Source: an uncultured Prevotellaceae bacterium
Lineage (GTDB): Bacteria > Bacteroidota > Bacteroidia > Bacteroidales > Muribaculaceae
DNA: 64,000 nt
Assembly: GCA_900319525.1 (NCBI GenBank)
Contig: ONOU01000004.1
Span: 45,800-109,799, forward strand
Direction: 5' to 3'
A program made the translations under genes and the position numbers. Below are positions 1-9,631 of the stretch, in pieces. Numbering within the stretch: the stretch's first letter is position 1; each line of letters begins with the position of its first letter. Under the pieces are notes generated by a model, which saw only the letters and a program-made list of their open reading frames with translations, was not told the DNA's origin and did no database searches.

Positions 1-305
1 GTTAATTATCGACGTTTTTTGCTCAAAAATTATGTTTTATAACATATTTGTGCTTACCTTTGCATCGATTTTTCATCAAGGCAGATAATTGTTGCCGTGA
101 GGCATGAGGTTTTTCTGTCATCTTTTAAAGGTTAAGATTTAGTTTTAAGGTTTATGTTAATGGTATTAGAGGTTAATTAGATTTTTCAAAATGATCCGCG
201 GCGCGAGTCGGGGATTTTTTTTGCAATAGATGGTCATGTCGATGGAATGAGCTACCTTTGTGACATCACAGACTAAGACTGACTACATTTAACAAAAACA
301 AAACG
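1..305. other. Intergenic region at left edge
   Basis: No convincing gene is present. Two matches to the Bacteroidota -7 box (TACCTTTG) are visible on the plus strand at 55-62 and 253-260. The second is well placed to serve the gene starting at 306, giving a leader of roughly 35-40 nt, but neither has a clear TTTG at the usual 19-21 bp upstream. The rest is AT-rich without obvious structure. Confidence 0.5.
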
Positions 306-704
306 ATGGAACAGAACGAGATGATCAACGGGATGCCACGCCACGAGCGTGCCGTGCTTTACAAGCGTGAACATAATTGTTGCCAGGCTGTGCTGCTGGC
401 ATTCGGACCCGAGCTGGGCATTCCAGAGGAGAGGTTGCTGGCCATGGGGGCCTGCTTCGGCAGCGGCATGGGCTGCATGGAGGAGACCTGCGGTGCCTTG
501 TGTGGCGCTCAGATGGTGCAGGGCTTGCTGCGATTTGACGGTCGCCGCATGAATCCTCAAGCCAGCCAGCTGCAATCAGAATTTGCCAAACGCTGTGGCG
601 CCACCCGCTGCCGTGACCTCAAGGGAGTGGGCAGCGGACGCGTGTTATGCTCTTGTGAGGATTGTGTGCGCAACGCCGTGTCAGCACTGGAGTGTTTTCT
701 TTGA
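306..704 (+). CDS. C-GCAxxG-C-C family (putative redox) protein
   Basis: This is a 132-residue cysteine-rich protein of the family named for its C-GCAxxG-C-C pattern, whose members are suspected redox-active proteins without a settled reaction. The visible marks are NCCQAVLLAF near residues 24-33, a glycine- and cysteine-rich core GSGMGCMEETCGALCGAQ around 52-69, and paired cysteines near the C-terminus (RC..L, CSCEDC). There is no signal peptide or membrane segment, so it is probably cytoplasmic. It stands alone upstream of the rod-shape operon, with about 175 bp between them, so the neighbours give no clue to its partner. The family call is firm; the function is unknown. Confidence 0.8.
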   Translation: MEQNEMINGMPRHERAVLYKREHNCCQAVLLAFGPELGIPEERLLAMGACFGSGMGCMEETCGALCGAQMVQGLLRFDGRRMNPQASQLQSEFAKRCGATRCRDLKGVGSGRVLCSCEDCVRNAVSALECFL

Positions 705-804
705 TTATTTCCACACACACGATGAACTCCACATCAAGTTCATCCCAGCACAAAAAATCCAAAAAACTACACCAAATCATAGTTCTAAATTGGCGAGAAT
801 TCAG

Positions 805-812
805 TAATTTTG
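805..812 (+). promoter_or_regulatory. -7 box upstream of mreB
   Basis: TAATTTTG matches the Bacteroidota -7 consensus TAnnTTTG and lies about 70 bp before the mreB start. No clear TTTG -33 box is seen at the standard distance, so the assignment rests on the -7 element and position only. Confidence 0.4.
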
Positions 813-880
813 CAGTCCAATAAATGAGAGTTTTTTATTATCAGATTCTTAACTAACTATCAAACATATAGATAACAATC

Positions 881-1903
881 ATGGGATGGTTTTCATTCAC
901 TCAAGAAATCGCTGTCGATTTAGGAACAGCCAATACCATTATCATCCATAACGACCGCATCGTCATCGATGAGCCTTCGGTCGTGGCTTTGGATTCCAAG
1001 ACCAACAAGCCCATTGCTGTGGGTGAGCGTGCACGTGAGATGCACGGCAAGGTGCATGAGGGTATCCGCACCGTGCGCCCCTTGAGCGATGGTGTGATTG
1101 CCGACTTCAATGCCGCCGAGCACATGATACGCGGCATGATCAAGAAGGTGAGTGCCAAGAATCACTGGTTCTCGCCCTCGCTGCGCATGGTAGTGTGTGT
1201 CCCCTCGGGCTCGACCGAGGTCGAGATACGTGCCGTGCGTGACTCGAGTGAGCATGCTGGCGGACGCGACGTCTACATGATCTATGAGCCCATGGCTGCC
1301 GCCCTGGGTATCGGCCTTGATGTGCTGGCGCCCGAGGGCAACATGATTGTTGACATCGGCGGTGGCACGACCGAGATCGCCGTGATCTCGCTGGGCGGTA
1401 TCGTGAGCAACAAGAGCATCCGCACCGCCGGTGATGACCTGACCGAGGACATCCAGGAGCACATGCGTCGTGCCCACAATGTGCGCGTGGGTGAGCGCAC
1501 CGCCGAGGCCATCAAGATCAACGTGGGCTCTGCCCTGACCGACCTGGGCCCTGACGCCCCCGAGGACTTCATCATTCATGGCCCCAACCAGGTGAACTCG
1601 CTGCCCCTTGAGGTGCCCGTGACCTATCAGGAGGTGTGCCACTGCATCGAGAAGTCGATTTCCAAGATCGAGGCTGCTGTCCTGAGCGCACTGGAGCAGA
1701 CACCTCCCGAGCTGTATCAGGATATCGTTCACAACGGCATCTTCCTGACCGGTGGCGGTGCCCTGCTGCGTGGTCTGGACCGTCGATTGACCGATAAGAT
1801 TGGCATCGAGTTCCATGTCGCAGAGGATCCCCTGCACGCCGTGGCCAAGGGTACCGGCATTGCTCTGAAGAACATCAAGCACTTCAAGTTCCTCATGCGC
1901 TAA
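881..1903 (+). CDS. mreB: Rod shape-determining protein MreB
   Basis: MreB is the bacterial actin homologue that forms membrane-associated filaments guiding lateral cell-wall synthesis. The 340-residue length is normal for the family. The actin-fold nucleotide-binding motifs are visible: phosphate-1 DLGTANT at residues 13-19, phosphate-2 DIGGGTTE near 157-164, and the adenosine motif TGGGALLRGLD near 288-298. An amphipathic N-terminus (MGWFSFTQ) suits membrane contact. It is the first gene of mreB-mreC-mreD-mrdA-rodA. An 84-bp gap with TAG-rich repeats (1911-1950) separates it from mreC, so mreB may be partly uncoupled from the tightly overlapping genes downstream. Confidence 0.97.
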   Translation: MGWFSFTQEIAVDLGTANTIIIHNDRIVIDEPSVVALDSKTNKPIAVGERAREMHGKVHEGIRTVRPLSDGVIADFNAAEHMIRGMIKKVSAKNHWFSPSLRMVVCVPSGSTEVEIRAVRDSSEHAGGRDVYMIYEPMAAALGIGLDVLAPEGNMIVDIGGGTTEIAVISLGGIVSNKSIRTAGDDLTEDIQEHMRRAHNVRVGERTAEAIKINVGSALTDLGPDAPEDFIIHGPNQVNSLPLEVPVTYQEVCHCIEKSISKIEAAVLSALEQTPPELYQDIVHNGIFLTGGGALLRGLDRRLTDKIGIEFHVAEDPLHAVAKGTGIALKNIKHFKFLMR

Positions 1904-1910
1904 TTTTTTA

Positions 1911-1980
1911 AGGCTTTAGGCTTTAGGTGTTAGTTAGGCTTTAGGTGTCAGTAATCATACTTAAAACTAACAACTCATAG
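1911..1980 (+). repeat. TAG-rich short repeats and AACTAACAACT motif
   Basis: The mreB-mreC gap holds three imperfect copies of GGCTTTAGGTGT-like sequence, then an AACTAACAACT motif at 1966-1976, just before the mreC start. Similar TAG-rich runs occur at 26148-26171, 27528-27561, 36696-36727, 48931-48967 and 63584-63621. This copy lacks the hairpin found at the others, so it is the weakest member of the set. Confidence 0.5.
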
Positions 1981-1987
1981 ACGCACG

Positions 1988-3010
1988 ATGAACAATCTGC
2001 TCAACTTTTTCATCAAACACAGTGCGTGGTTCATTTTCACAATCTATGTGATATTGAGCCTCGTGCTGCTGTTTAGGGATAACCCCTACCAGCAGAGCGT
2101 CTATTTGACGTCGGCCAACGCTGCCAGTGCCGCCGTCTATAAGGCGTTCAATAGCGTTACGTCCTATTTCCACCTGCGGGACATCAACGAGAGCCTGCAG
2201 CAACGCAACGCCGCACTGGAGATGGAACTGATTGAGCTGCGCAGCCAGTTAAATGACCTGGCCCTACTCACCCCCGACTCACTGCACCAGCCAGTGTTGA
2301 GCCAGTACAGCTTTGTGATGGCCCATGTGATCAGCAACAGTATCGCACAGCCCAACAACTACATCACGATCGACCGTGGCCACATGGACGGCGTGTCGCC
2401 CGAGATGGGCGTGATCGACCAGAATGGCGTGGTGGGCATCGTCAATGTTGTAGGCCCACACGCGTCGCGCGTGATCTCATTGCTCAATCCCCACATGAGG
2501 CTATCGTGCAAGCTGCGCGCCAGCGGTTTTTATGGCAGTCTGGTGTGGGACGGCAAGAGCCCGCAACACGCTGTGCTGGAGGAGCTGCCCAAGCACCTGA
2601 CGTGGCACAAGGGCGACACGATCGTCACGAGCGGCTACTCGGCCGTCTTCCCCGAGGGCATCATCGTGGGCACCGTCGAGGGGCTGGCCCGCGGCATGAG
2701 CGACAGTTTCGTATCGTTGCGCATCAAGCTGACGACCAACTTCAGCCAGCTGAGCAATGTACGCGTGATCACCAACAGCATGAAGGAACAGCTCGACGCC
2801 TTGCGTCGTGCCGAACAAGGCATTGATACCGTGGCCGGCGTACAGACCCGTCCCGAAATCAAGCCCGAGATTGTTGATGTCGTCTCCCAACCCAGCGCAG
2901 CCGACAAGCCCAAGCAGCAATCAGCATCTCGCCCCACCCCACCCGTGGTGGAGCCCGCCAAGGAGCCACTCCCGCAAGTTGAACCCACGCAATCCACCGA
3001 ACAGCCATGA
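1988..3010 (+). CDS. mreC: Rod shape-determining protein MreC
   Basis: MreC is a bitopic inner-membrane protein of the elongasome that links MreB to PBP2 from the periplasmic side. At 340 residues it has one N-terminal membrane segment (about 12-30), a coiled-coil stretch (about 62-90) and the two-lobed beta core typified by TIDRGHMDGVSPEMGVID. Residues from about 285 form a proline/glutamine-rich tail with no clear structure, an extension beyond the usual core. Its stop overlaps the mreD start in an ATGA arrangement, implying translational coupling. Confidence 0.95.
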   Translation: MNNLLNFFIKHSAWFIFTIYVILSLVLLFRDNPYQQSVYLTSANAASAAVYKAFNSVTSYFHLRDINESLQQRNAALEMELIELRSQLNDLALLTPDSLHQPVLSQYSFVMAHVISNSIAQPNNYITIDRGHMDGVSPEMGVIDQNGVVGIVNVVGPHASRVISLLNPHMRLSCKLRASGFYGSLVWDGKSPQHAVLEELPKHLTWHKGDTIVTSGYSAVFPEGIIVGTVEGLARGMSDSFVSLRIKLTTNFSQLSNVRVITNSMKEQLDALRRAEQGIDTVAGVQTRPEIKPEIVDVVSQPSAADKPKQQSASRPTPPVVEPAKEPLPQVEPTQSTEQP

Positions 3011-3525
3011 CCAAGACCGTAATCCAATTCATCGCCTTGTTCCTGTTGCTGCTGGTCCTGCAACTGGTATGCAACAAGATTGTGTTGTTCAACGTGGCCA
3101 TGCCCATCGTGTTCATCTACCTGATCCTGCGCCTTCCCGTGAACCTGCACAGCGGCTGGGTGCTGACGGTGGCATTCTTCGCTGGCTTGACGCTCGACAT
3201 CTTTGACAACACGCCTGGCATGAATGCGCTGGCATGCACGATCATGGCGGCCATCAGGCGCCCGGTGTTCAATATGTTTGTCTCACGCGAGAACGACATG
3301 AACGTACCCCTGCCGTCAATCGAATCGATGGGTGTGGGAGACTATTTCAAGTATATGGCTACCCTCGTGACGGTGTATTGCACACTCATCTTTGCCATAC
3401 AAGCCTTCACGCTGCACAACTTCCTGCTCACGCTGGCCCGCATCGCCAGCAGCAGCGTGCTGTCCATTTTGATTATTTTCGGGTTGGAAAGTCTAGTCAG
3501 CACGCGTCGTGAGAAAAGATTATAA
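3007..3525 (+). CDS. mreD: Rod shape-determining protein MreD
   Basis: MreD is a small polytopic inner-membrane component of the rod complex. The 172-residue product is strongly hydrophobic, with about five membrane segments starting at residue 4, and has the family's typical length. Sequence is poorly conserved in this family, so the call leans on topology and on its place between mreC and mrdA. It overlaps mreC by 4 bp and mrdA by 17 bp, so all three are probably translated from one message by coupling. Confidence 0.93.
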   Translation: MTKTVIQFIALFLLLLVLQLVCNKIVLFNVAMPIVFIYLILRLPVNLHSGWVLTVAFFAGLTLDIFDNTPGMNALACTIMAAIRRPVFNMFVSRENDMNVPLPSIESMGVGDYFKYMATLVTVYCTLIFAIQAFTLHNFLLTLARIASSSVLSILIIFGLESLVSTRREKRL

Positions 3526-5440
3526 TCTGGAGAAGCGCAAGCTGGTCATTGGCGGCTTTATCGTGGCGATTGTAATCATCTACATCGTGCGGTTAGTGCA
3601 GCTGCAGGTACTCGACAGCACCTACAAGGCGCATGCCGACAGCAATGCCTTTATGGAAAAGGTCATATACCCCTCTCGCGGCCTTATCTATGACCGTAAC
3701 GACTCGCTGGTGGTATATAATGTGCCCGAATACGATCTGGTGATGATCCCCAAGGATGTGACGCCGTTTGATACCATCGACTTTTGCAACACGTTGCAGA
3801 TCAGCCGCGAGGAGTTTGACAGCCGATGGGAAGAAGTGAGAAAGGGACGGAGTTATTCGGCTTTTACCCAGCAGGTGTTCCTGAACCACCTCACTCCCGA
3901 GGACTACGGCCGCCTGCAAGAGAAGCTGTACCGTTTCCCGGGATTCTATGTCGTGCAGCGCATCCTGCGTCAATACAACTATCCCGTTGCCGCTAACGTG
4001 CTGGGCGACATTCGCGAAGTCAATGCCCGGGACATTGAGAACGATGCCTATTACCGGCCCGGTGACTACACGGGCGACCTGGGCATCGAGAAGAGCTACG
4101 AGCGGTGGCTGCGCGGCACCAAGGGCAAGGAAATCCTCATCCGTGACGCCACTGGCAAGATCAAGGGCCGCTACAACGACGGGGCCAATGACATCTCGCC
4201 CATTGCCGGTAACAACCTGAAGCTGAGCATCGACATCGGTCTGCAAGCCTATGGCGAAATGCTCATGCAGGGCAAGGTGGGCGCCATTGTGTGTATCGAA
4301 CCCAAGACAGGCGAGATACTGGCACTGGTGTCCAGTCCCACCTACGATCCGTCGTTGCTCATGGGCAAGGAGCGCGGCAAGAACTACCGTGATCTGGTCA
4401 ACAACAGGCTCAAGCCGCTCTATGACCGCTCGATTATGGCGGCCTACCCGCCCGGCTCGACCTTCAAACCCACCCAGGGACTGATCTTCCTGGACGAGGG
4501 CATCATCAACACGAGCACGATGTTTCCTTGCCGGCACGGCTATGTCAATGCGGGACTGCGCGTGGGCTGCCACGGGCATGGCTCGCCCATTGCCCTCAAG
4601 CCCGCCCTGCAGACGTCGTGCAACGCCTACTTTTGCTGGGGATTCAAGTATATGATGGACAAGCGCAGCAAGTATGGCTCGACAGGCAAGGCCTTTGAGG
4701 TGTGGAAAAACCACATGGTCTCGATGGGCTATGGCTACAAGCTGGGCATCGACATGCCGGGCGAAAGCCGCGGCTTTATCCCCAACACGACCTTCTATGA
4801 CAAAATTTACGGCGAAGGACGCTGGGTGGGCCAGACCATTATCAGCGACGCCATCGGACAGGGCGAAATCCTGGCCACCCCCTTACAGATCGCAAACCTG
4901 AGCGCTACCATCGCCAACCGTGGCTACTACATCACTCCCCACGTGGTGAAGAACATTGAGGGCGTGGGCGTGCTCAAGAAGAATCTGGAACGCCACGATA
5001 CCGACATCGACAAGCGCTACTACAGCGACATCGTCGAGGGCATGCGCATGGCAGTGCTGGGGGGTACCTGCACCGGAGCCAACATTCCGGGACTTGACGT
5101 GTGCGGCAAGACGGGCACGGCCCAGAATCCTCATGGCCGCGACCACTCGGTGTTTATGGGCTTTGCCCCGATGAACGACCCCAAGATCGCCGTGTGCGTC
5201 TATGTCGAGAACGCCGGTTTCGGCGCCACCTATGGCGTACCCATTGGCGCACTGATGATTCAGCGCTACCTGCAGGGCAATTCGCCTGGCCTGCAGGCCC
5301 GTGGCCGCGCGATGGCCAGCCGCCACACCATCACCTATCCCAAAGTGAAAAAATCATCCACTCCCGGCACCAAGGCCGACAAGAATAAGACAACAACAGC
5401 AACCAGTAAACCCGTTTCAAGCGATGGAAGCAAGGAATGA
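3509..5440 (+). CDS. mrdA: Penicillin-binding protein 2 (elongasome transpeptidase)
   Basis: PBP2 is the class B transpeptidase that cross-links peptidoglycan during elongation, working with the glycosyltransferase RodA. The 643-residue protein has one N-terminal membrane segment (about 11-30), a dimerisation/pedestal region to about 235, then the transpeptidase domain. The active-site motifs are all present: STFK at 317-320 (nucleophile S317), SCN at 370-372 and KTG at 534-536. A lysine/threonine-rich C-terminal tail of about 40 residues follows the fold. The ATG at 3509 lies inside mreD, and the gene overlaps rodA by 17 bp. Confidence 0.97.
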   Translation: MRKDYNLEKRKLVIGGFIVAIVIIYIVRLVQLQVLDSTYKAHADSNAFMEKVIYPSRGLIYDRNDSLVVYNVPEYDLVMIPKDVTPFDTIDFCNTLQISREEFDSRWEEVRKGRSYSAFTQQVFLNHLTPEDYGRLQEKLYRFPGFYVVQRILRQYNYPVAANVLGDIREVNARDIENDAYYRPGDYTGDLGIEKSYERWLRGTKGKEILIRDATGKIKGRYNDGANDISPIAGNNLKLSIDIGLQAYGEMLMQGKVGAIVCIEPKTGEILALVSSPTYDPSLLMGKERGKNYRDLVNNRLKPLYDRSIMAAYPPGSTFKPTQGLIFLDEGIINTSTMFPCRHGYVNAGLRVGCHGHGSPIALKPALQTSCNAYFCWGFKYMMDKRSKYGSTGKAFEVWKNHMVSMGYGYKLGIDMPGESRGFIPNTTFYDKIYGEGRWVGQTIISDAIGQGEILATPLQIANLSATIANRGYYITPHVVKNIEGVGVLKKNLERHDTDIDKRYYSDIVEGMRMAVLGGTCTGANIPGLDVCGKTGTAQNPHGRDHSVFMGFAPMNDPKIAVCVYVENAGFGATYGVPIGALMIQRYLQGNSPGLQARGRAMASRHTITYPKVKKSSTPGTKADKNKTTTATSKPVSSDGSKE

Positions 5441-6896
5441 AGATGAGAATACCAACCTATTGAGGTCGGTGGACTGGTTTACCATCATCCTCTACCTCAT
5501 CATGGTTGTTGCCGGGGCGGTGAGCATCTATGCCGCCACCTACGACTATGACAAGGCCAGCATGTTTGACCTGAGCGAGTACTCGGGCAAGCAATTCCTG
5601 TGGGCCGGCCTCTCTTTCCTCATTGGCTTCTCGTTGCTGTTGATAGACAGGCGCATCTACGAGGCCTATGCCTATCCGTTATACGGGTTCATGATCCTGC
5701 TGCTGATTGTCACCATCTTTGTCGCGCCCGACATCAAGGGCTCACGCTCGTGGCTCGTGTTCGGCCCCGTGAGCCTGCAACCGGCCGAGTTTGCCAAGAC
5801 GGCGACCGCGCTGGCCTTGGCCAAGCTGTTCAGCACCTACGGGTTCTCGCTCAACGGCTGGCGCAACTATGCCATCGCCATCGGCATCATCGTGCTGCCC
5901 ATCCTGTGCATCATCCTGGAGAAGGAGACAGGATCGGCGCTGGTTTACACCTCGCTCATCTTTGTCCTCTACCGTGAGGGCATGTCGGGTTTCGTGCTGT
6001 TTGCCGCACTGATGGCAGTGGTCTATTTTGTCGTGGTGCTCAAGTTTGCCGCGGTAACGTTTATGGGCATCCCGCTGGGTATGGTCATCACCTTTATCAT
6101 GGTCATGGCCCTTATCGTGGCCATGCTGCTGTTATATTGCCGCTCATGGATCCTGGGGCGCAACGTGCTCATCGGTTATCTGGTGGCGGGCGCCATCGCG
6201 GGAGGCTTGGCGCTGGCCGGTGTCCATGTCAATGGCTACGCCTTCTTCCTGCCGGTCATCATCCTGTCCCTGCTCTATCTGCTCTACGGCATGCTGCATG
6301 ACATCAACCTCAAGAAGGTGCTCATCACCACATGCTTTGCCGCAGCGTCGCTGGTGTTCCTGTTCACGGTGAGCTTCGCATTCAATAACGTGCTGGAGCC
6401 GCACCAGCAGACGCGCATCAAGGTCACCCTGGGCATTGAGGAGGACCTGCGCGGAGCGGGCTACAACGTCAACCAGAGCAAAATCGCCATCGGCAGTGGC
6501 GGCATCACGGGAAAAGGCTTCCTGAACGGAACACAGACCAAGCTCAAGTATGTGCCCGAGCAGCACACCGACTTCATCTACTGCACCATAGGCGAGGAAC
6601 AGGGCTTCATCGGCAGCGTGGCCGTACTGATACTGTTCCTGGCAATGATATTGCGCATCATCACACTGGCCGAGCGCAACCACTCCACATTTGCCCGGGT
6701 GTATGCCTACTGCGTCGCGTCCTACCTCATCTTCCACCTCGCCATCAACATCGGCATGGTCATCGGACTATGCCCCGTTATCGGCATCCCGCTGCCGTTC
6801 TTCAGCTACGGAGGTTCCTCGCTGTGGGGCTTCACCTTCCTGCTGTTCATCCTGCTGCGCATCGACGCCGACCGCGGCAACTACGGCACCTGGTAA
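5424..6896 (+). CDS. rodA: Peptidoglycan glycosyltransferase RodA
   Basis: RodA is the SEDS-family glycosyltransferase that polymerises lipid II for lateral wall growth, in complex with PBP2. The 490-residue product is polytopic, with the SEDS signature GIPLPFFSYGGSSLWGF near the C-terminus and a conserved SRSWLVFGPVSLQPAEFAK stretch around residues 109-127. It is longer than many RodA proteins, with an extra hydrophobic stretch in the middle (roughly 195-310), a form often seen in Bacteroidales. It is the last gene of the mre operon and converges on the rhomboid gene, with only 36 bp between the stops. Confidence 0.96.
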   Translation: MEARNEDENTNLLRSVDWFTIILYLIMVVAGAVSIYAATYDYDKASMFDLSEYSGKQFLWAGLSFLIGFSLLLIDRRIYEAYAYPLYGFMILLLIVTIFVAPDIKGSRSWLVFGPVSLQPAEFAKTATALALAKLFSTYGFSLNGWRNYAIAIGIIVLPILCIILEKETGSALVYTSLIFVLYREGMSGFVLFAALMAVVYFVVVLKFAAVTFMGIPLGMVITFIMVMALIVAMLLLYCRSWILGRNVLIGYLVAGAIAGGLALAGVHVNGYAFFLPVIILSLLYLLYGMLHDINLKKVLITTCFAAASLVFLFTVSFAFNNVLEPHQQTRIKVTLGIEEDLRGAGYNVNQSKIAIGSGGITGKGFLNGTQTKLKYVPEQHTDFIYCTIGEEQGFIGSVAVLILFLAMILRIITLAERNHSTFARVYAYCVASYLIFHLAINIGMVIGLCPVIGIPLPFFSYGGSSLWGFTFLLFILLRIDADRGNYGTW

Positions 6897-6932
6897 CAGC
6901 CTGCTATTTCCTCAAAATCGGGATGAGATTCG

Positions 6933-8459
6933 TCATTCCTTGACGTGGAGCCTGTTGCAGATGAATCCGGCGATGAAGCCGCACAACAGGCCCGACACGT
7001 GACCCGTCAGGCTAATGCCGCGGGAGAAACTCATGAGTATGGTGGGGACTATCAAGATGGCCAATGTCACTAGAGTGGTTTTATTTGTCTTGCCCCATAA
7101 GTTCCTGGAATCAATCGAGAAACCGAATGCGAATCCCAGCAGGCCCATGATAGCTCCTGATGACCCAACTGTGACACCATCGCTATAGATGGCACAACAC
7201 AGCGAACTCACGATACCTGTCCCGAAGAACACCAGCACTCCTCGCCAGCCCTGATAAAGCGGAATGATCGCCCCAAAGAACAACAAGATGTAGGACAACA
7301 CCATAAGGTTACTGATGAGGTGGACGAGATTGGCATGCATGAGCATTGACGTGACTAGACGCCACCACTCGTTCTCCACAAACAGATTGTAGCCCGAGAC
7401 GGCACCATAATCCAGCACTGACGACGAGACCTTATAGCCCATGAAAAGAGCAACAAGATAATAGATGATCAGCAGCACGAAGATAAAGATGCTAGGCCAA
7501 TTCTTGGGATTGCTGACGTAGTTGACAGCTCCTCTCTTCAGGTCAAAATCGGCATCAGTCTTTATCTTTCTTTTTACCTTCCTGGTACGCGCAAACAACA
7601 ATACAAGAGCAATGACTCCCAGGCCAGCCGCGAAGCAAATAATGTACCCTTTCTTGACACGGGCATCATCGATAAGAGGCTTGCCATAGATTGGCATGAT
7701 GATGGCCGGATGGTTGTCAATAGCGAAGGCAGTATCGTTACACATGCTGGAAGCATTCTCGACAGCCTTGAGGATGTAATCATAGTGCTCGTTGTTGGCG
7801 CTGATGCGTTGAAAAGTCGTACAGTTGGTATCGTAGCGATGATGCCGCAACGTGTCGCGCAAGCCGATATAGAACTCATGATAATAATCGTTCAGTTTCT
7901 CATCGCTGGCAAAGGTATAATCACGTTCTTCACCACTCACTCGATAAATCAGGTAAACCCCTTTACTCTGCTTGACCGGAGCGGCCACATAGGCCTCAAA
8001 GGTGACGTCTGACGTTCCATGTTGGTAATGCTGATGTACCGTGGGGAAAATATAATAGCCCACCATGCTTGTATCCACTTCAGTCAACAGACTGCTGTGG
8101 ATGAATTCAGCATCCCCCAGGCTTTCCTTCACGATACTGCCACAGTCATGAAACGGAGAAAGGCGCCGATGCACATAATCTTCCGCACCGAGCAGGCCAC
8201 TGGCAAGAGCGACAACCAAAGCAAAATGCACGACTCTTCTAGGAAAATCCTTTTGAACAATACGAATGTATCTGCTCAGTAACACTTCAGTCGTGATTAT
8301 CCAGAAGATCTCCACGGCCACCTTCAACGAAAGTTGAAAAGTGTGCAGCGTCAAAGCCCAACACAGCAACCCGAAAAGGGCTACCGACAACATGGAGACT
8401 AACGTAATCGTGCCGAGGCTCTTCCACACCTGCGGCCAGTCATGCTTCTTCCTTGCCAT
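6933..8459 (-). CDS. Rhomboid-family intramembrane serine protease with large extracytoplasmic insert
   Basis: The C-terminal part (about 355-500) is a rhomboid protease core. The nucleophile motif GSSG lies at 432-435 (catalytic S434), the catalytic histidine is in GHVSG (H487), and HANLVHLISN at 375-384 is the conserved oxyanion region. The N-terminal half is unusual: two or three membrane segments (about 15-90), a roughly 165-residue soluble stretch, another membrane segment (272-290) and a basic linker. At 508 residues it is far longer than a minimal rhomboid (about 200). The gene starts 20 bp after the ATPase at 8480-9610 on the same strand, so the two are probably co-transcribed. The substrate is unknown. 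Confidence 0.85.
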   Translation of the reverse strand: MARKKHDWPQVWKSLGTITLVSMLSVALFGLLCWALTLHTFQLSLKVAVEIFWIITTEVLLSRYIRIVQKDFPRRVVHFALVVALASGLLGAEDYVHRRLSPFHDCGSIVKESLGDAEFIHSSLLTEVDTSMVGYYIFPTVHQHYQHGTSDVTFEAYVAAPVKQSKGVYLIYRVSGEERDYTFASDEKLNDYYHEFYIGLRDTLRHHRYDTNCTTFQRISANNEHYDYILKAVENASSMCNDTAFAIDNHPAIIMPIYGKPLIDDARVKKGYIICFAAGLGVIALVLLFARTRKVKRKIKTDADFDLKRGAVNYVSNPKNWPSIFIFVLLIIYYLVALFMGYKVSSSVLDYGAVSGYNLFVENEWWRLVTSMLMHANLVHLISNLMVLSYILLFFGAIIPLYQGWRGVLVFFGTGIVSSLCCAIYSDGVTVGSSGAIMGLLGFAFGFSIDSRNLWGKTNKTTLVTLAILIVPTILMSFSRGISLTGHVSGLLCGFIAGFICNRLHVKE

Positions 8460-8479
8460 GGTGCAAATGATTCAGTTGA

Positions 8480-9610
8480 TTACCTCTTTAGCCAAAGGGA
8501 GAAAAAGTGGTCATAAACCTGATAGGCTCCTTGGCAATCAAGAACCAATTCCTTTTCAACAAGCGCCTGGATTGCGGATCTGACGGTACTGGTTGCCCCC
8601 AATTGATACTTGCTGATAAATGACGAACCTAATGCCTGTTGTACTGTACCTTCCTTAGCTATTGCCTTGAGCAGTCTGGCTTGAGCTGGGGTTATCAGCC
8701 TCATGAAGGTTTGGAATGTAGCCTCATTTTCATCAATTATTTCATTTAATACCTTGTTGACCAATGATTTTGTGATTTGTTTTTGACCACTCTCATACAA
8801 GCGGTTCAGCACCATTTGAATATACCAGGTGTGACCTGCAAGCAGTTGATACAAATCATTAAAAACATCTGCAGGCATTTGTTGGTGATGTGCCTCTAGT
8901 TTTTCGCTGGAAAACTGATAATAAGAGGACTCCTGTATCTCATACAGGTTCATGATTTGAGTGCTTTGGTAGAACGGGCGATTGGCAGAAGCAAACATAT
9001 TTTCCAGTACATGGCGCTGGCTGCCGGAGAAAATGAATTGTACAGACGTCAGATGCTGAATGTGAGAACGCAACAGGGCTTCCACATTCTTTTCTCCATA
9101 ATCAACTATCGCCTGAAATTCATCCATGGCTATAACACAAAGTTGACCAGATTGTTCCATATAAGAGAAAATTTCGGCAAGTGAATGCTCGGCCAACTCA
9201 GGTTTGACATCAACCATGAAAGTTGGGACTCCTGTCAACGAATCAAAGCTTAGCAATGGGCGAAGAGATTTGAAAAATGTCGTTACCTGTTTGATGATCT
9301 TTGCCTCAGTGGTATCAAGTGATCCCAAGACTACACTAGCCAATTGTTTGACAAGCGAAGCTAAGCTATCAGTTTTATATAGGTCCACGTAATAGCATTT
9401 GGCTTGTTTCTCTGCTTCCATCTGATGGAAAATATGACGAATAAGCCCAGTCTTTCCCATGCGTCGAGGACTGATTAAGGTTACATTACGCCCATTTTGC
9501 AATGCAGAAATCAGCTTCTGGGTCTCTTGCTCCCTGTCACAGAAGTAATCTGGCGATACATATCCAGTTAGCAGAAAGGGATTTATCGGTTGGGTTCTTT
9601 TTTTGGCCAT
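8480..9610 (-). CDS. AAA-type ATPase (archaeal-ATPase-like, SPRRxGKT family)
   Basis: A 376-residue P-loop ATPase resembling the Arch_ATPase group that is multicopy in Bacteroidales. Walker A is SPRRMGKTGL (47-56), Walker B ends in DEFQ (163-166), a sensor-like FSGSQRH follows, and the C-terminal third looks like a winged helix (IQALVEKELVLDC..). No membrane segment or nuclease domain is seen. It shares this architecture with the gene at 30350-31492. A well-formed promoter lies at 9679-9710, and the leader contains a triple 14-bp repeat (9632-9676). The rhomboid gene follows after 20 bp. The cellular role of this family is not established. Confidence 0.8.
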   Translation of the reverse strand: MAKKRTQPINPFLLTGYVSPDYFCDREQETQKLISALQNGRNVTLISPRRMGKTGLIRHIFHQMEAEKQAKCYYVDLYKTDSLASLVKQLASVVLGSLDTTEAKIIKQVTTFFKSLRPLLSFDSLTGVPTFMVDVKPELAEHSLAEIFSYMEQSGQLCVIAMDEFQAIVDYGEKNVEALLRSHIQHLTSVQFIFSGSQRHVLENMFASANRPFYQSTQIMNLYEIQESSYYQFSSEKLEAHHQQMPADVFNDLYQLLAGHTWYIQMVLNRLYESGQKQITKSLVNKVLNEIIDENEATFQTFMRLITPAQARLLKAIAKEGTVQQALGSSFISKYQLGATSTVRSAIQALVEKELVLDCQGAYQVYDHFFSLWLKR

Positions 9611-9631
9611 AGTTCTATCAAATTTAAGTTA

